64,000 bases of DNA from Pseudomonas peradeniyensis (GTDB lineage Bacteria > Pseudomonadota > Gammaproteobacteria > Pseudomonadales > Pseudomonadaceae): NCBI RefSeq assembly GCF_014268935.2, contig NZ_JABWRJ020000003.1:310001-374000 (forward strand), given 5' to 3'. Position numbers and translations under genes: made by a program. The notes beneath the pieces are model-generated. The model was not told where the DNA came from and searched no databases. It saw nothing but the letters and a program-made list of their open reading frames with translations. Positions within the stretch are counted from its first letter, which is position 1; each line of letters opens with the position of its first letter. Shown piece after piece: positions 45,458-57,253 of this stretch.

Positions 45458-46536
45458 GCGATCAGGTCCTTGATATTGGAGGTGCCCAGGCGTTCGCCCT
45501 GGTAGCTGCCGTTCTGGACGCGGCGGCACCACTCCAGGTGTTCCAGGTACCAGCGGACGGTCTTGCGCAAACCGGTCTCGAAGGTTTCCTGCGGCACCCA
45601 ACCCAGTTCGCGTTCGATCTTGCCGGCATCGATGGCGTAGCGCAGGTCATGGCCCGGGCGGTCCTGGACGAAGGTGATCAGGTCGGCATAGCGAGCCACG
45701 CCGGTTGGATGTTCGGGGGCCAGCTCTTCGAGCAGCGCGCACAAGGTATGCACCACTTCGAGGTTCTTGCGCTCGTTGTGGCCACCGATGTTGTAGGTAT
45801 CACCCACTTTCCCTTCGGTCACCACCTTGAGCAGTGCCCGTGCGTGGTCTTCGACATACAGCCAGTCGCGTACCTGCTGGCCGTTGCCGTAGACAGGTAG
45901 CGGTTTGCCATCCAGGGCGTTGAGGATCATCAGCGGGATGAGTTTTTCTGGAAAATGGTACGGTCCGTAGTTGTTCGAACAGTTGGTGATCAGCACCGGC
46001 AGATCATAGGTGCGATGCCAGGCGCGGACCAGGTGGTCCGAGGCCGCCTTGCTCGCCGAGTAAGGGGAGCTGGGGGTGTAAGGGGTCGTCTCGGTAAACA
46101 GGTCGTTGACACCGTGCAGGTCGCCATATACCTCGTCAGTCGAGATGTGGTGGAAGCGGAACCGTGCGCGCCGTTCGGCTGTTAGCTGGCTCCACCAGGC
46201 GCGGGTTGCCTCGAGCAGGGCGTAGGTGCCGACGATATTGGTCTGGATGAAAGCTGCCGGGCCATCGATGGAGCGGTCGACATGGGACTCGGCGGCCAAG
46301 TGCATGATGGCGTCGGGTTGGAAGCGTTCGAGAAGCTTGCCCACCGTTGGCTGGTCGGCGATGTCGGCCTGGACGAACTCATAGCGGCTGTTGCCGGCGA
46401 TTCCCTGTAACGACTCCAGGTTGCCTGCGTAGGTCAACTTGTCGAGGTTGAGCACTTCATGATCGGTATCACCGATAAGATGGCGGATCAGCGCCGAGCC
46501 GATAAAGCCGGCACCGCCGGTGACGAGAATGCGCAT
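45454..46536 (-). CDS. rfbB: dTDP-glucose 4,6-dehydratase
   Basis: A 360-residue NAD-dependent SDR enzyme (RmlB). The N-terminus is [29 protein letters not shown] and [15 protein letters not shown] hold the catalytic residues; [20 protein letters not shown] is diagnostic. ATG 46536 is preferred because GAGG lies nine bases upstream; an ATG at 46542 is only three bases from that site. It is the first gene of rfbBACD; the promoter must lie in the 170-base gap shared with the divergent aminotransferase fusion gene. Confidence 0.95.
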
Positions 46537-46707
46537 GAGCATGTGCCTCTACTGGAAGCCTGTGGCCTAAAGCCTGGTTTGTTTGGTTGTAGCCGCTCTT
46601 GACCGATCGCGCCGGCGCTGGAAATCCATTGCCTGATTTGATCTGCCCCTTGTATATCGGCAGCAGCAGTGGCGATATAAGTGGCAAAAAAAATGAGGTT
46701 TCCACCT

Positions 46708-49608
46708 ATGTCCCTGAGCATCCTGACCCAACGTGCGTGCTTGCCCAGCCCATCACTCGGTGAGGCCCAGGCCAACGCCCTGCTGCAGTCGCATTATGAC
46801 CTGCAAGGCCAGTTGCAGGCACTGGGTAGCCAGCAGGATCTGAATTTTCGCGTCGACAGCGACCAGGGCCGGTATGTGCTCAAGGTCTGCCATGGCAGTT
46901 ATGCGCCGATCGAACTGCAGGCACAGCATGCGGCCCTGGCTTATCTGCGCGGGCAAGGCATGCCGGTGCCAGTGGTGCGTCCGGCGAACACGGGCGAGTC
47001 ATTGCTGGCGCTGGACATCGATGGCCAGCCGTTGCGGGTCCGTTTGCTAGATTACATCGACGGCCAGCCTCTGACACGTCTTGGGCACTTGTCAGCGCGA
47101 GTGATGGCCGAGCTCGGCACGCTTTGCGCCGAGGTCGACAAGGCGCTGGCCGGTTTCGACCACCCGGGTCTCGAGCGTACCTTGCAGTGGGATCCACGGC
47201 ACGCCCCGGTGCTGATCGAGCACCTGTTGCCGGTGTTGCAGGATGCCCGGCGTCGCGAGCAGGTGGCACAGGTCGCACGGTTGGCGGCCGCTCGCCTGCA
47301 ACCGTTGGTCGAGCAGTTACCGGTCCAGGCCGTGCACCTGGACATCACCGACGACAACGTGGTCTGGGCCCGCGACGACCAGCGGCAGTGGCAGGTACAG
47401 GGCGTCATCGACTTCGGCGACCTGCTGCGCACCTGGCGCATCGCCGACCTGTCGGTGACCTGCGCGGCCCTGCTGCACCACGCCGAGGGCGACCCGTTGC
47501 GCATCCTGCCAGCGGTCAGCGCCTATCACGCGGCGAACCCGTTGCAGGAGGTTGAGTTGCGCGCCTTGTGGCCGCTGGTGCTGAACCGCGCCGCAGTGCT
47601 GGTGCTCAGTAGCGAGCAGCAGCTGGCGATCGACCCGGGCAACCAGTACACCCGCGACAACATCGCCCATGAATGGGAGATCTTCGACACTGCCTGCTCC
47701 GTCCCCGCCGCGTTGATGGAGGCGGCGATCCTGCAGGCGGCGGGCCAGGTGCCCGTGACGCCGGACATGAGCGGTTGCGCCGCGTTGCTGCCGAGTCTTG
47801 CCGGGCAGCCGGTCGCCCGGGTCGACCTGGGCGTGCTCAGCCCCCTCTGCGAAGCGGGCAATTGGGAGCAGCCCGGCTTCGACCAGCGCCTGCTCGCCGC
47901 CCAGCCGGGGCCAGCGTGCAGCCTCCATGGGCAGTACCGCCTGTCGCAAACCCATATCGATCGGCCCGAAGAGCCGGCCACCTGTGCCCTGGGCGTGGAA
48001 CTGAACCTGTTGCCCGGCAGCCCGCTGCAAGCACCCGAGGCCGGTGTCTGGCAACGCACCGGAGATGGCCGTGGCTGCCTGCGGACCGCGCACTGGAACC
48101 TGTGGCTCGCTGGCCTGGAAGAGGCGCCGGCCGATGGCCAGGTGCTGCTCAAGGGGCAGGCGCTGGGGGCGACCTGTGGCTTCCTCAGCGTGCAGCTGTG
48201 CCTGGATGCCGATACCCGCCCACCGTTCTTCGCCACCCCGTCCCACGCCGCCGCCTGGCTGGCCTTGTGCCCATCACCGCAAGCCCTGCTGGGCTTCGAC
48301 TGCGATGCCGAGCCACTGGCCGACCCACAGGCCCTGCTGGCCCGTCGCGATGCCAGCTTCGCCCGCTCGCAGAAGCATTACTACGCCCAGCCGCCACACA
48401 TCGAGCGCGGCTGGCGCAACTACCTGATCGACATGCAGGGCCGCTCGTACCTGGACATGCTCAACAACGTCGCGGTGCTCGGCCATGGCCATCCGCGCAT
48501 GGTCGCCGAGTCGGCGCGCCAGTGGTCGCTGCTCAACACCAACTCGCGCTTCCACTACGCGGCCATTGCCGAGTTCTCCGAACGCCTGCTGGACGTGGCC
48601 CCGGAAGGCTTCGACCGGGTGTTCCTGGTCAACAGCGGCACCGAGGCCAACGACCTGGCGATCCGCCTGGCCTGGGCCTACAGCGGTGGGCGCGACCTGC
48701 TCAGCGTGCTGGAGGCTTATCACGGTTGGTCGGTGGCCACCGACGCGATCTCCACCTCCATCGCCGACAACCCCCAGGCCCTGGAGACCCGCCCGGACTG
48801 GGTGCACCCGGTGGAGGCGCCGAACACCTTCCGCGGGCGCTACCGGGGCGCCGACAGCGCCGCCGACTACCTGCGCGATGTCGATGCCAAGCTGGCTGAC
48901 CTCGACGCCCGTGGCCGCCAGCTGGCCGGGATGATCTGCGAGCCGGTGTACGGCAACGCCGGGGGCATCTCGTTGCCGCCGGGCTACCTGCGCGAGGCCT
49001 ATGCCAAGGTGCGCCAGCGCGGCGGGGTGTGCATCGCCGACGAGGTGCAGGTCGGCTACGGGCGCCTGGGCGAGTATTTCTGGGGCTTCGAGGAGCAGGG
49101 CGTGGTGCCGGATATCATCACCATGGCCAAGGGCATGGGCAACGGCCAGCCGCTGGGCGCGGTGATCACCCGGCGCGAGATCGCCGAGGCGCTGGAGGCC
49201 GAGGGCTATTTCTTCTCCTCGGCCGGGGGCAGCCCGGTCAGTTGCCGCATCGGCATGGCGGTGCTGGATGTGATGCGCGACGAAGGGCTGTGGGACAACG
49301 CCCGTGACGTCGGCCGCCACTTCAAGGCACGCCTGCAGGCGTTGGTCGATAACTATCCGCTAGCCGGCGCCGCCCACGGTTCGGGGTTCTACCTGGGGCT
49401 GGAACTGGTGCGCGATCACCAGACCCTGGAGCCGGCGACCGAGGAGACCATGATCCTGTGCGATCGCCTGCGCGACCTGGGGATCTTCATGCAGCCTACC
49501 GGCGACTACCTGAACATCCTCAAGATCAAGCCGCCGATGTGCACCACGCGGGCCAGCGTGGATTACTTTGTCGACAGCGTGGAGCGGATCCTCGACGAAG
49601 GGCTTTGA
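46708..49608 (+). CDS. kinase - middle domain - class III aminotransferase fusion
   Basis: A 966-residue three-part protein. Residues about 25-330 form an APH/hydroxylysine-kinase-like phosphotransferase (AVHLDITDDNVVW catalytic loop, GVIDFGDLLRTW metal motif). Residues about 340-540 are a poorly conserved middle part, possibly a degenerate peptidase/lipoyl-like domain. Residues about 555-966 are a PLP class III aminotransferase (VNSGTEANDLAIRL, AYHGWS, IADEVQVGYGRLGEYFWG, with the PLP lysine in ITMAKGMGNGQPLGAV). The combination resembles proteins pairing amino-alcohol phosphorylation with a phospho-lyase of the AGXT2L type. The start is ATG 46708 with GAGG ten bases upstream. Substrate unknown; aguA lies downstream after a terminator. 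Confidence 0.82.
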   Translation: MSLSILTQRACLPSPSLGEAQANALLQSHYDLQGQLQALGSQQDLNFRVDSDQGRYVLKVCHGSYAPIELQAQHAALAYLRGQGMPVPVVRPANTGESLLALDIDGQPLRVRLLDYIDGQPLTRLGHLSARVMAELGTLCAEVDKALAGFDHPGLERTLQWDPRHAPVLIEHLLPVLQDARRREQVAQVARLAAARLQPLVEQLPVQAVHLDITDDNVVWARDDQRQWQVQGVIDFGDLLRTWRIADLSVTCAALLHHAEGDPLRILPAVSAYHAANPLQEVELRALWPLVLNRAAVLVLSSEQQLAIDPGNQYTRDNIAHEWEIFDTACSVPAALMEAAILQAAGQVPVTPDMSGCAALLPSLAGQPVARVDLGVLSPLCEAGNWEQPGFDQRLLAAQPGPACSLHGQYRLSQTHIDRPEEPATCALGVELNLLPGSPLQAPEAGVWQRTGDGRGCLRTAHWNLWLAGLEEAPADGQVLLKGQALGATCGFLSVQLCLDADTRPPFFATPSHAAAWLALCPSPQALLGFDCDAEPLADPQALLARRDASFARSQKHYYAQPPHIERGWRNYLIDMQGRSYLDMLNNVAVLGHGHPRMVAESARQWSLLNTNSRFHYAAIAEFSERLLDVAPEGFDRVFLVNSGTEANDLAIRLAWAYSGGRDLLSVLEAYHGWSVATDAISTSIADNPQALETRPDWVHPVEAPNTFRGRYRGADSAADYLRDVDAKLADLDARGRQLAGMICEPVYGNAGGISLPPGYLREAYAKVRQRGGVCIADEVQVGYGRLGEYFWGFEEQGVVPDIITMAKGMGNGQPLGAVITRREIAEALEAEGYFFSSAGGSPVSCRIGMAVLDVMRDEGLWDNARDVGRHFKARLQALVDNYPLAGAAHGSGFYLGLELVRDHQTLEPATEETMILCDRLRDLGIFMQPTGDYLNILKIKPPMCTTRASVDYFVDSVERILDEGL

Positions 49609-49622
49609 ATCACGGCATCCAG

Positions 49623-49662
49623 GCCTGGCAAATCGATTGTTATCGGTTTACCAGGCTTTTTT
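49623..49662 (+). terminator. terminator after the aminotransferase fusion gene
   Basis: GCCTGG and CCAGGC arms (from 49623 and 49651) enclose a loop that itself can pair CGAT with ATCG. TTTTTT follows. Confidence 0.8.
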
Positions 49663-49812
49663 ATGTCTAAATATTTTGTCTTTATCTATTTAAAGTCGAT
49701 ATTTATCGGTTGTAATATCGGCTCATCATCACGCTGCCTATACTGGCGAGCCTGCACCTTTCTCGATCACCGACCTGGCGCCCCTGGCACCGGGCCTTCG
49801 CAGAGGTTACCC

Positions 49813-50919
49813 ATGAAGACCCTCAACTCGACTCCCCGCGCCGACGGTTTCCACATGCCCGCCGAATGGGCCCCGCAATCCCAGGTGTGGATGGTCTGGC
49901 CAGAGCGCCCGGACAACTGGCGCCTGGGCGGCAAGCCGGCGCAGGCCGCGCACGTGACCCTGGCCAAGGCCATCGCCCGCTTCGAGCCAGTCACCGTGGC
50001 GGTGTCCGCCGGCCAGTACGAGAACGCCCGTCGCCAGCTCGACCTGCCGAATATCCGTGTGGTCGAGATCAGCAACGACGACGCCTGGGTGCGTGATACC
50101 GGGCCGACCTTCGTCATCAACGACCACGGCGAAGTGCGTGGCGTGGACTGGGGCTTCAACGCCTGGGGCGGCTTCGACGGTGGCCTGTACGCCCCTTGGA
50201 ACCGCGACGAGGAGCTGGCCGCCAAGGTCATGGAGATGGAGCGCGTGCAGCGCTACCACACCGAAGGCTTCGTGCTCGAGGGCGGTTCGATCCACGTCGA
50301 CGGCGAAGGCACCCTGATCACCACCGAGGAGTGCCTGCTCAACCGCAACCGCAACCCGCACCTGAACCGCGAGCAGATCGAGGAGATCCTGCGCGAGCAC
50401 CTGGCGGTAGAGACCATCGTCTGGCTACCGGACGGCCTGTACAACGACGAGACCGATGGCCACGTCGACAACTTCTGCTGTTACGTCAGCCCCGGCGAAG
50501 TGTTACTGGCCTGGACCGATGATTCCAATGACCCCAACTACGCGCGCTGCCACGCCGCCTACGAGGTGCTGAAAAACACCCGTGACGCCAAAGGGCGCGA
50601 GTTCGTGGTGCACAAGATGCCGATCCCGGGGCCGCTGTATGCCACCCAGGCAGAATGCGACGGCGTCGATCACGTGGTGGGCAGCCAGGAGCGTGACCCG
50701 TCGGTGCGTCTGGCCGGTTCCTACGTGAACTTCCTGATCGTCAACGGCGGCATTATCGCCCCGAGCTTCGACGACCCGGCCGATGCCCAGGCCAGAGCGA
50801 TCCTGGCCAAGGTCTTCCCGGACCACGAAGTGGTGATGATCCCGGGGCGTGAGCTGCTGCTTGGCGGTGGCAACATCCACTGCCTGACCCAGCAGCAGCC
50901 GGCACCGGTAAAACGTTGA
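49813..50919 (+). CDS. aguA: agmatine deiminase
   Basis: A 368-residue guanidino-group hydrolase that turns agmatine into N-carbamoylputrescine in arginine decarboxylase-linked polyamine catabolism. Active-site parts are [46 protein letters not shown] and the catalytic cysteine in [14 protein letters not shown] near residue 357. I chose ATG 49813 ([12 protein letters not shown]) with AGAGG seven bases upstream. The usual partner aguB is not in the window. The 200-base upstream region is notably A/T-rich. Confidence 0.94.
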   Translation: MKTLNSTPRADGFHMPAEWAPQSQVWMVWPERPDNWRLGGKPAQAAHVTLAKAIARFEPVTVAVSAGQYENARRQLDLPNIRVVEISNDDAWVRDTGPTFVINDHGEVRGVDWGFNAWGGFDGGLYAPWNRDEELAAKVMEMERVQRYHTEGFVLEGGSIHVDGEGTLITTEECLLNRNRNPHLNREQIEEILREHLAVETIVWLPDGLYNDETDGHVDNFCCYVSPGEVLLAWTDDSNDPNYARCHAAYEVLKNTRDAKGREFVVHKMPIPGPLYATQAECDGVDHVVGSQERDPSVRLAGSYVNFLIVNGGIIAPSFDDPADAQARAILAKVFPDHEVVMIPGRELLLGGGNIHCLTQQQPAPVKR

Positions 50920-50933
50920 TCGGCCAATGAATG

Positions 50934-50961
50934 AAAAACCCGTCGAATGGCGGGTTTTTTT
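50934..50961 (+). terminator. aguA terminator
   Basis: AAAACCCG (50935-50942) pairs with CGGGTTTT (50951-50958) around an 8-base loop, ending in a run of seven T. Confidence 0.88.
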
Positions 50962-51103
50962 ATGCTCGCGATAGTCGGTCGGGCGGCATGGCACAGCAAT
51001 TGTATTGATTTTTCCTCGTACTTCAGACGAATGGGCCTACGCCATTCTGTAACGCGTCTGAAGTAACTTAGCCGCTCACTCGGCCCAGGGAGTACGTGAG
51101 GAA

Positions 51104-51301
51104 ATGAATGCAGCAAGTGAGTCGGCTTTGCCCGCAACGGCAGCCTGTCACCAATCGCTCAGAATCCTGGCTCAGTGGTTGAAACGTCATGGAGGTAATC
51201 GGGTCAGGACGACCGATCCACGCCGCCTGCTGGATGGGCGATACCCTCAAGGTCTGATCAGCGAGGAAGAGCTCGAAGCTCTGCTGGCTGTCTGGCATTG
51301 A
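51104..51301 (+). CDS. 65-residue protein of unknown function
   Basis: A small, probably cytoplasmic protein: MNAASESALPATAACHQSLR at the N-terminus, then LAQWLKRHGGNRVRTTDPRR and a C-terminal LISEEELEALLAVWH helix. GAGG lies six bases before the ATG and a strong terminator follows about 20 bases after the stop, so it looks like a complete transcription unit. No signal peptide or membrane helix. I do not recognise the family. Confidence 0.7.
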   Translation: MNAASESALPATAACHQSLRILAQWLKRHGGNRVRTTDPRRLLDGRYPQGLISEEELEALLAVWH

Positions 51302-51322
51302 CCGGGAAGGACCCCGTCGCAG

Positions 51323-51359
51323 AAAAAAACGCCACCGCATTTGCGGTGGCGTTTTCGTT
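51323..51359. terminator. bidirectional terminator
   Basis: CGCCACCGC and GCGGTGGCG form a perfect 9-bp stem with an ATTT loop, flanked by seven A on the left and TTTT on the right. It can stop both the rightward small gene and the leftward TonB-receptor gene. Confidence 0.92.
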
Positions 51360-51421
51360 TGGGGGACGTTTCCCGGTCGGGATACGCATTCCCCTGTAGG
51401 AGCGCGTATGGCCTCTGGTGA

Positions 51422-53512
<2,091 letters not shown>

Positions 53513-54099
53513 CGAAGGCGTCCAAGGGATGGAGTGAGAAATTGGGCGCGAATGGTAATGCTTGCTATTTGCTGTTGCATCGACATTTGTAAAGGGTTGT
53601 CTTTACATATGTTTCAAAATGTTGCTATTCATTCGGATTGATTCTGAATTGTCTTGATATTCATGAGGATGCGCTTGGGGATGGCGTGTGGGAGCGGCGC
53701 ACCACCACTCCTACGCCGCTCAGGGCAATTTCCGACAGGGTTTCGGGATGCCAGCAGGAGCACGGTCGTATGACGTTTTTATGGATTTCGCCCGCTTTCC
53801 ACAAAAGAGACAAATTTGCGCTGACCCACGGCAGATATGCATGGAAATGCACCAGCGCTGACCTAGTTTTTGGTTATATCAACCTGCATTTCACGTTTTT
53901 TTGACATGTATAAGCAGGCAGGGCTAGGATTCGGGCTCTACGCCTGCTGGCCATGATCTGGCCATGCGGCTGCAAGGCCCGTTGCAGACCATTGGCGGGC
54001 CTTTCGGCTTGGATCCGCATAGCGTCGAACCTACGAAGGGGCGTTGGTTCCTGGCGTTCTCATGCAGAGCGTTTTTGAATACGAAATAAGGAAAATAAC
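53513..54099. other. 587-base intergenic region
   Basis: Divergent control region between the siderophore receptor and the porin. It holds a partial Fur box near 53554, A/T-rich stretches around 53575-53650 and 53860-53905, a short degenerate REP-like piece (GTGTGGGAGCGGC, about 53686-53698), and GC-rich inverted sequence around 53960-54000 before the porin gene. I see no convincing gene: an 88-codon rightward frame at 53638 starts with TTG and has no protein-like features. Confidence 0.55.
53554..53572. promoter_or_regulatory. candidate Fur box
   Basis: GGTAATGCTTGCTATTTGC matches the 19-bp Fur consensus (GATAATGATAATCATTATC) at 11 positions. It lies 42 bases before the siderophore receptor ATG, where iron repression is expected. 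Confidence 0.45.
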
Positions 54100-55419
54100 A
54101 TGTTGAAAACCAGGATCAGCCTGGTCGCCCTGGCGATGATCGCCGCGACCCAGGCACAGGCCAATGAGCAGGCCGAAAGCAAGGGCTTCATCGAGGACAG
54201 CCACGCCAACGTCCTGCTGCGCAACGCCTTCATCAACCGTGACAAGAAGCACGGCACCAACGACCAGTCCCAGTGGGGCCAGGGCGTCATTGCCAACTTC
54301 TCCTCCGGCTTCACCCAGGGTACCGTCGGTGTCGGCGTCGACGCCTTCGGCCTGTACGCCCTGCGCCTGGATGGCGGCAAAGGTCGCAACCAGGGTGGCG
54401 GTGTCGACTTCTTCAAGCGCTCCGATCCCACTTTCGATGGTGAAAAGACCAACGCTTCGCACAACCTGGCCCGTGGTGGCGCTGCGGTGAAGTTCCGTGT
54501 CTCCAACACCGTGCTCAAGTACGGTGACCAGATGCCGGCCCTGCCGGTGCTGCAGTACGACGACGGTCGTCTGCTGCCGGAAAGCTTCACCGGCACCATG
54601 ATCACCTCCAAGGAGATCAAGGGCCTGGAAATCAACGCCGGCCGCTTCACCCAGGAAGCGCGCAAGAGTGCCGAGCGTCGTGATGGCGGTGGCCTGAAGT
54701 CGATCAACGTGCTCGGCGGCAGCTACAAGTTCACCGACAACTTCACCGCGTCGCTGTACACCGCCGACAACGAAGACGTGATGAAGAAGCACTACCTGGG
54801 CCTGAACTACGTCTTCCCGATCGCCAGCGACCAGTCCCTGACCCTGGACTTCAACGGCTACAAGTCGGACATCGACAACAAGTACGTGCGTGCCGCCAAG
54901 CTCAACGGCGACTCCAACACCATCTGGAGCCTGGCCGCCACCTACGCCTACGGCCCGCACTCGTTCACCCTGGCGCACCAGCGCAGCACCGGCAGCACCG
55001 GCTACAACTACGGCTGGTACCAGAACGACGGTGGCGTGGGTGACGGTGGTTCGACCATCTACCTGGCCAACTCCTACTGGTCCGACTTCAACGCCGAGGA
55101 CGAGCGCTCCTGGCAGCTGGGCTATGGCCTGGACTTTGGCGCCTTCGGCGTTCCGGGGCTGACCTACAAGTTTGCCTATGTCGTGGGTGACAACATCAAC
55201 ACCCGTAAAGTCGACGCCCCACAAGGCTTCGGTGAAGGTAAAGAGCGCGAGATCTTCAACCAGATCCGTTACGTGGTTCAGGAAGGCCCGGCCAAGGACC
55301 TGTCCGTCAAACTGCGTAGCTCGTTCCTGCGTACCAACACCGCAGTGCGTCAGAATGGCTACAACGACGACGGCAACGAAGTCCGTGTATTCGTCGAGTA
55401 CCCGATCAGCATCTTCTGA
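54100..55419 (+). CDS. OprD-family outer-membrane porin
   Basis: A 439-residue substrate-specific porin. Signal peptide MLKTRISLVALAMIAATQAQA, then the family N-terminus GFIEDSHANVLLRNAFINRD. Typical internal segments are GGAAVKFRVSNTVLKYGDQ, GLEINAGRFTQEARKSAERR and GYGLDFGAFGVPGLTYKFAY; the C-terminus VRVFVEYPISIF ends in Phe for barrel assembly. AAGGA lies nine bases before the ATG. OprD paralogues import amino acids or small organic acids; which one is not clear. Confidence 0.92.
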   Translation: MLKTRISLVALAMIAATQAQANEQAESKGFIEDSHANVLLRNAFINRDKKHGTNDQSQWGQGVIANFSSGFTQGTVGVGVDAFGLYALRLDGGKGRNQGGGVDFFKRSDPTFDGEKTNASHNLARGGAAVKFRVSNTVLKYGDQMPALPVLQYDDGRLLPESFTGTMITSKEIKGLEINAGRFTQEARKSAERRDGGGLKSINVLGGSYKFTDNFTASLYTADNEDVMKKHYLGLNYVFPIASDQSLTLDFNGYKSDIDNKYVRAAKLNGDSNTIWSLAATYAYGPHSFTLAHQRSTGSTGYNYGWYQNDGGVGDGGSTIYLANSYWSDFNAEDERSWQLGYGLDFGAFGVPGLTYKFAYVVGDNINTRKVDAPQGFGEGKEREIFNQIRYVVQEGPAKDLSVKLRSSFLRTNTAVRQNGYNDDGNEVRVFVEYPISIF

Positions 55420-55440
55420 TCCTGATCTTGCGTGACCCGC

Positions 55441-55471
55441 AGCCCCGGCCTATGCCGGGGCTGTTTCTTTT
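55441..55471 (+). terminator. porin terminator
   Basis: AGCCCCGGC-CTAT-GCCGGGGCT hairpin followed by GTTTCTTTT, 21 bases after the porin stop. It also covers the last codons of the convergent FMN-protein gene. Confidence 0.9.
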
Positions 55472-57117
55472 CGGCGCATGTTGACCGCCGCCGCCACCTC
55501 GATCTCTCCCGTCTCCGGCGCAAAGCTGTCACTGCGTGCCATCCGCCACATCCGTGCATAGAACTCGCTGTCGATCGCGCCGCTGAGCAGCTCGCCCGGC
55601 TTGAGGAAAGTGTGCAGCTGGGAAAACAGGCTGATCTCGCTGGCGCTGATACGCCGAGCCAGGTGCTTGGGCTTGAGTTCAGAGGGATGGTCCAGGCCAG
55701 CGGCGGCAAGCATCTCGGCCAAGGCATGCAAGGTGTTGCGGTGGAAGCTAGCGACCCGCTCGGCCTTTTCCGGCACCACCAGCGCGCGCTGGCGCAGCGG
55801 GTCCTGGGTCGCCACCCCGGTGGGGCACCTGTTGGTGTGGCAGCTCTGCGACTGGATGCAGCCGATGGCGAACATGAAGCCCCGCGCCGAGTTCACCCAG
55901 TCCGCGCCGATGGCCAGCACGCTGGCGATGTCGAAGGCGCTGACCAGCTTGCCCGCCGCGCCGATGCGGATGCGCTCGCGCAGGTTCAGCCCCACCAGGG
56001 TGTTGTGCACGAACATCAGGCCCTCGCGCAGCGGCACGCCCATGTTGTCGGAGAACTCCCGGGGCGCCGCGCCAGTGCCACCTTCCTTGCCGTCGACGAC
56101 GATGAAGTCCGGGGTGATGCCGGTGGCCAGCATGGCCTTGGCGATGCCCATGAACTCCCATGGGTGGCCCAGGCAGAACTTGAAACCCACCGGCTTGCCG
56201 CCAGACAGCTCGCGCAGGCGGGCGACGAACTGCAGCAGCTCCCGTGGCGTGCTGAAGGCACTGTGGGCGGCCGGCGAGATGCAGTCCTCGCCTTCGCGCA
56301 CGCCCCGGGTGGCGGCGATCTCGGCGCTGACCTTGTGCCCCGGCAAAATCCCGCCATGGCCCGGCTTGGCGCCCTGGCTGAGCTTGATCTCGATCATCTT
56401 CACCTGAGGCGAGCGGGCCAGTTCGGCGAAGCGATCGGGGTCGAAGCGGCCGTCCTCGGTACGGCAGCCGAAATAGCCGCTGCCGATTTCCCAGATCAGG
56501 TCGCCGCCGTGTTCGCGGTGGTAGGGGCTGATGCTGCCCTCGCCGGTGTCATGGGCGAAGCGGCCCAGGCGCGCGCCCTTGTTCAGCGCGGCGATGGCGT
56601 TGGCGCTGAGGGCGCCGAAACTCATGGCCGAGATGTTGAAGATCGACGCCGAGTACGGCTGGCGGCACTGCGGGCCGCCGATGCGGATGCGGAACGAGGC
56701 CGGGTCGGGCATCGGCACCGGCAGCATCGAATGGCTGATGAACTCGAAGCCCGGCTTGTAGGCGTCGTTGAGGGTGCCGAAGGCTTTCTCGGCGCTTTCG
56801 TTCTTGGCCCGGGCGTAGACCAGTGAACGCTGGGCGCGGGAGAACGGCAGCTTGTCGTCGTCGCCCTCGATCAGGTACTGGCGGATCTCCGGGCGGATGG
56901 TCTCGATCAGGTAGCGGATGTTGCCCAGGATCGGATAGTTGCGGCGCACGGCGTGGTGGCGTTGACGCAGGTCGTTGAGGCCGACCAGGCTGAGCAGGGC
57001 GCTGATGATGGTGAAGGGCCAGAGCCAGGTGTGCGCAAGCAGGAACGGGACGCTGGCGATCGTGAAGACCAGGCACAGGAACAGGCAGGCATAGCGGCTG
57101 GGGAGCGAGTCTTTCAT
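55450..57117 (-). CDS. membrane-anchored glutamate-synthase-like FMN protein
   Basis: A 555-residue protein of the FMN-binding glutamate synthase family. Two N-terminal helices (about 10-45) anchor it. The barrel shows SIFNISAMSFGALSANAIAAL, IKLSQGAKPGHGGILPGHKV and DFIVVDGKEGGTGAAPREF. The cysteines in GCIQSQSCHTNRCPTGVATQ match the 3Fe-4S cluster site of glutamate synthase. The amidotransferase domain and a GltD partner are absent, so it is not a normal GOGAT. Substrate unknown. The start is ATG 57117. Confidence 0.87.
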   Translation of the reverse strand: MKDSLPSRYACLFLCLVFTIASVPFLLAHTWLWPFTIISALLSLVGLNDLRQRHHAVRRNYPILGNIRYLIETIRPEIRQYLIEGDDDKLPFSRAQRSLVYARAKNESAEKAFGTLNDAYKPGFEFISHSMLPVPMPDPASFRIRIGGPQCRQPYSASIFNISAMSFGALSANAIAALNKGARLGRFAHDTGEGSISPYHREHGGDLIWEIGSGYFGCRTEDGRFDPDRFAELARSPQVKMIEIKLSQGAKPGHGGILPGHKVSAEIAATRGVREGEDCISPAAHSAFSTPRELLQFVARLRELSGGKPVGFKFCLGHPWEFMGIAKAMLATGITPDFIVVDGKEGGTGAAPREFSDNMGVPLREGLMFVHNTLVGLNLRERIRIGAAGKLVSAFDIASVLAIGADWVNSARGFMFAIGCIQSQSCHTNRCPTGVATQDPLRQRALVVPEKAERVASFHRNTLHALAEMLAAAGLDHPSELKPKHLARRISASEISLFSQLHTFLKPGELLSGAIDSEFYARMWRMARSDSFAPETGEIEVAAAVNMRRKETAPA

Positions 57118-57253
57118 AAGTCCATCGCAGGCGGGATGACCCGGCCTAGGATAGGCAAAGGCTGCGAGGGGAAAACCTGGGGTTTCGGTAAAACACTCTT
57201 ACCTACACGCGGGTTGAATTCGGCGTATTGCCTAAGGAGATGACCGATATCGG

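Noticed and set aside
53638..53904. 88-codon rightward frame in the porin upstream region
   Set aside because: It starts with TTG, has no ribosome site, mixes unrelated compositions and covers REP-like DNA.
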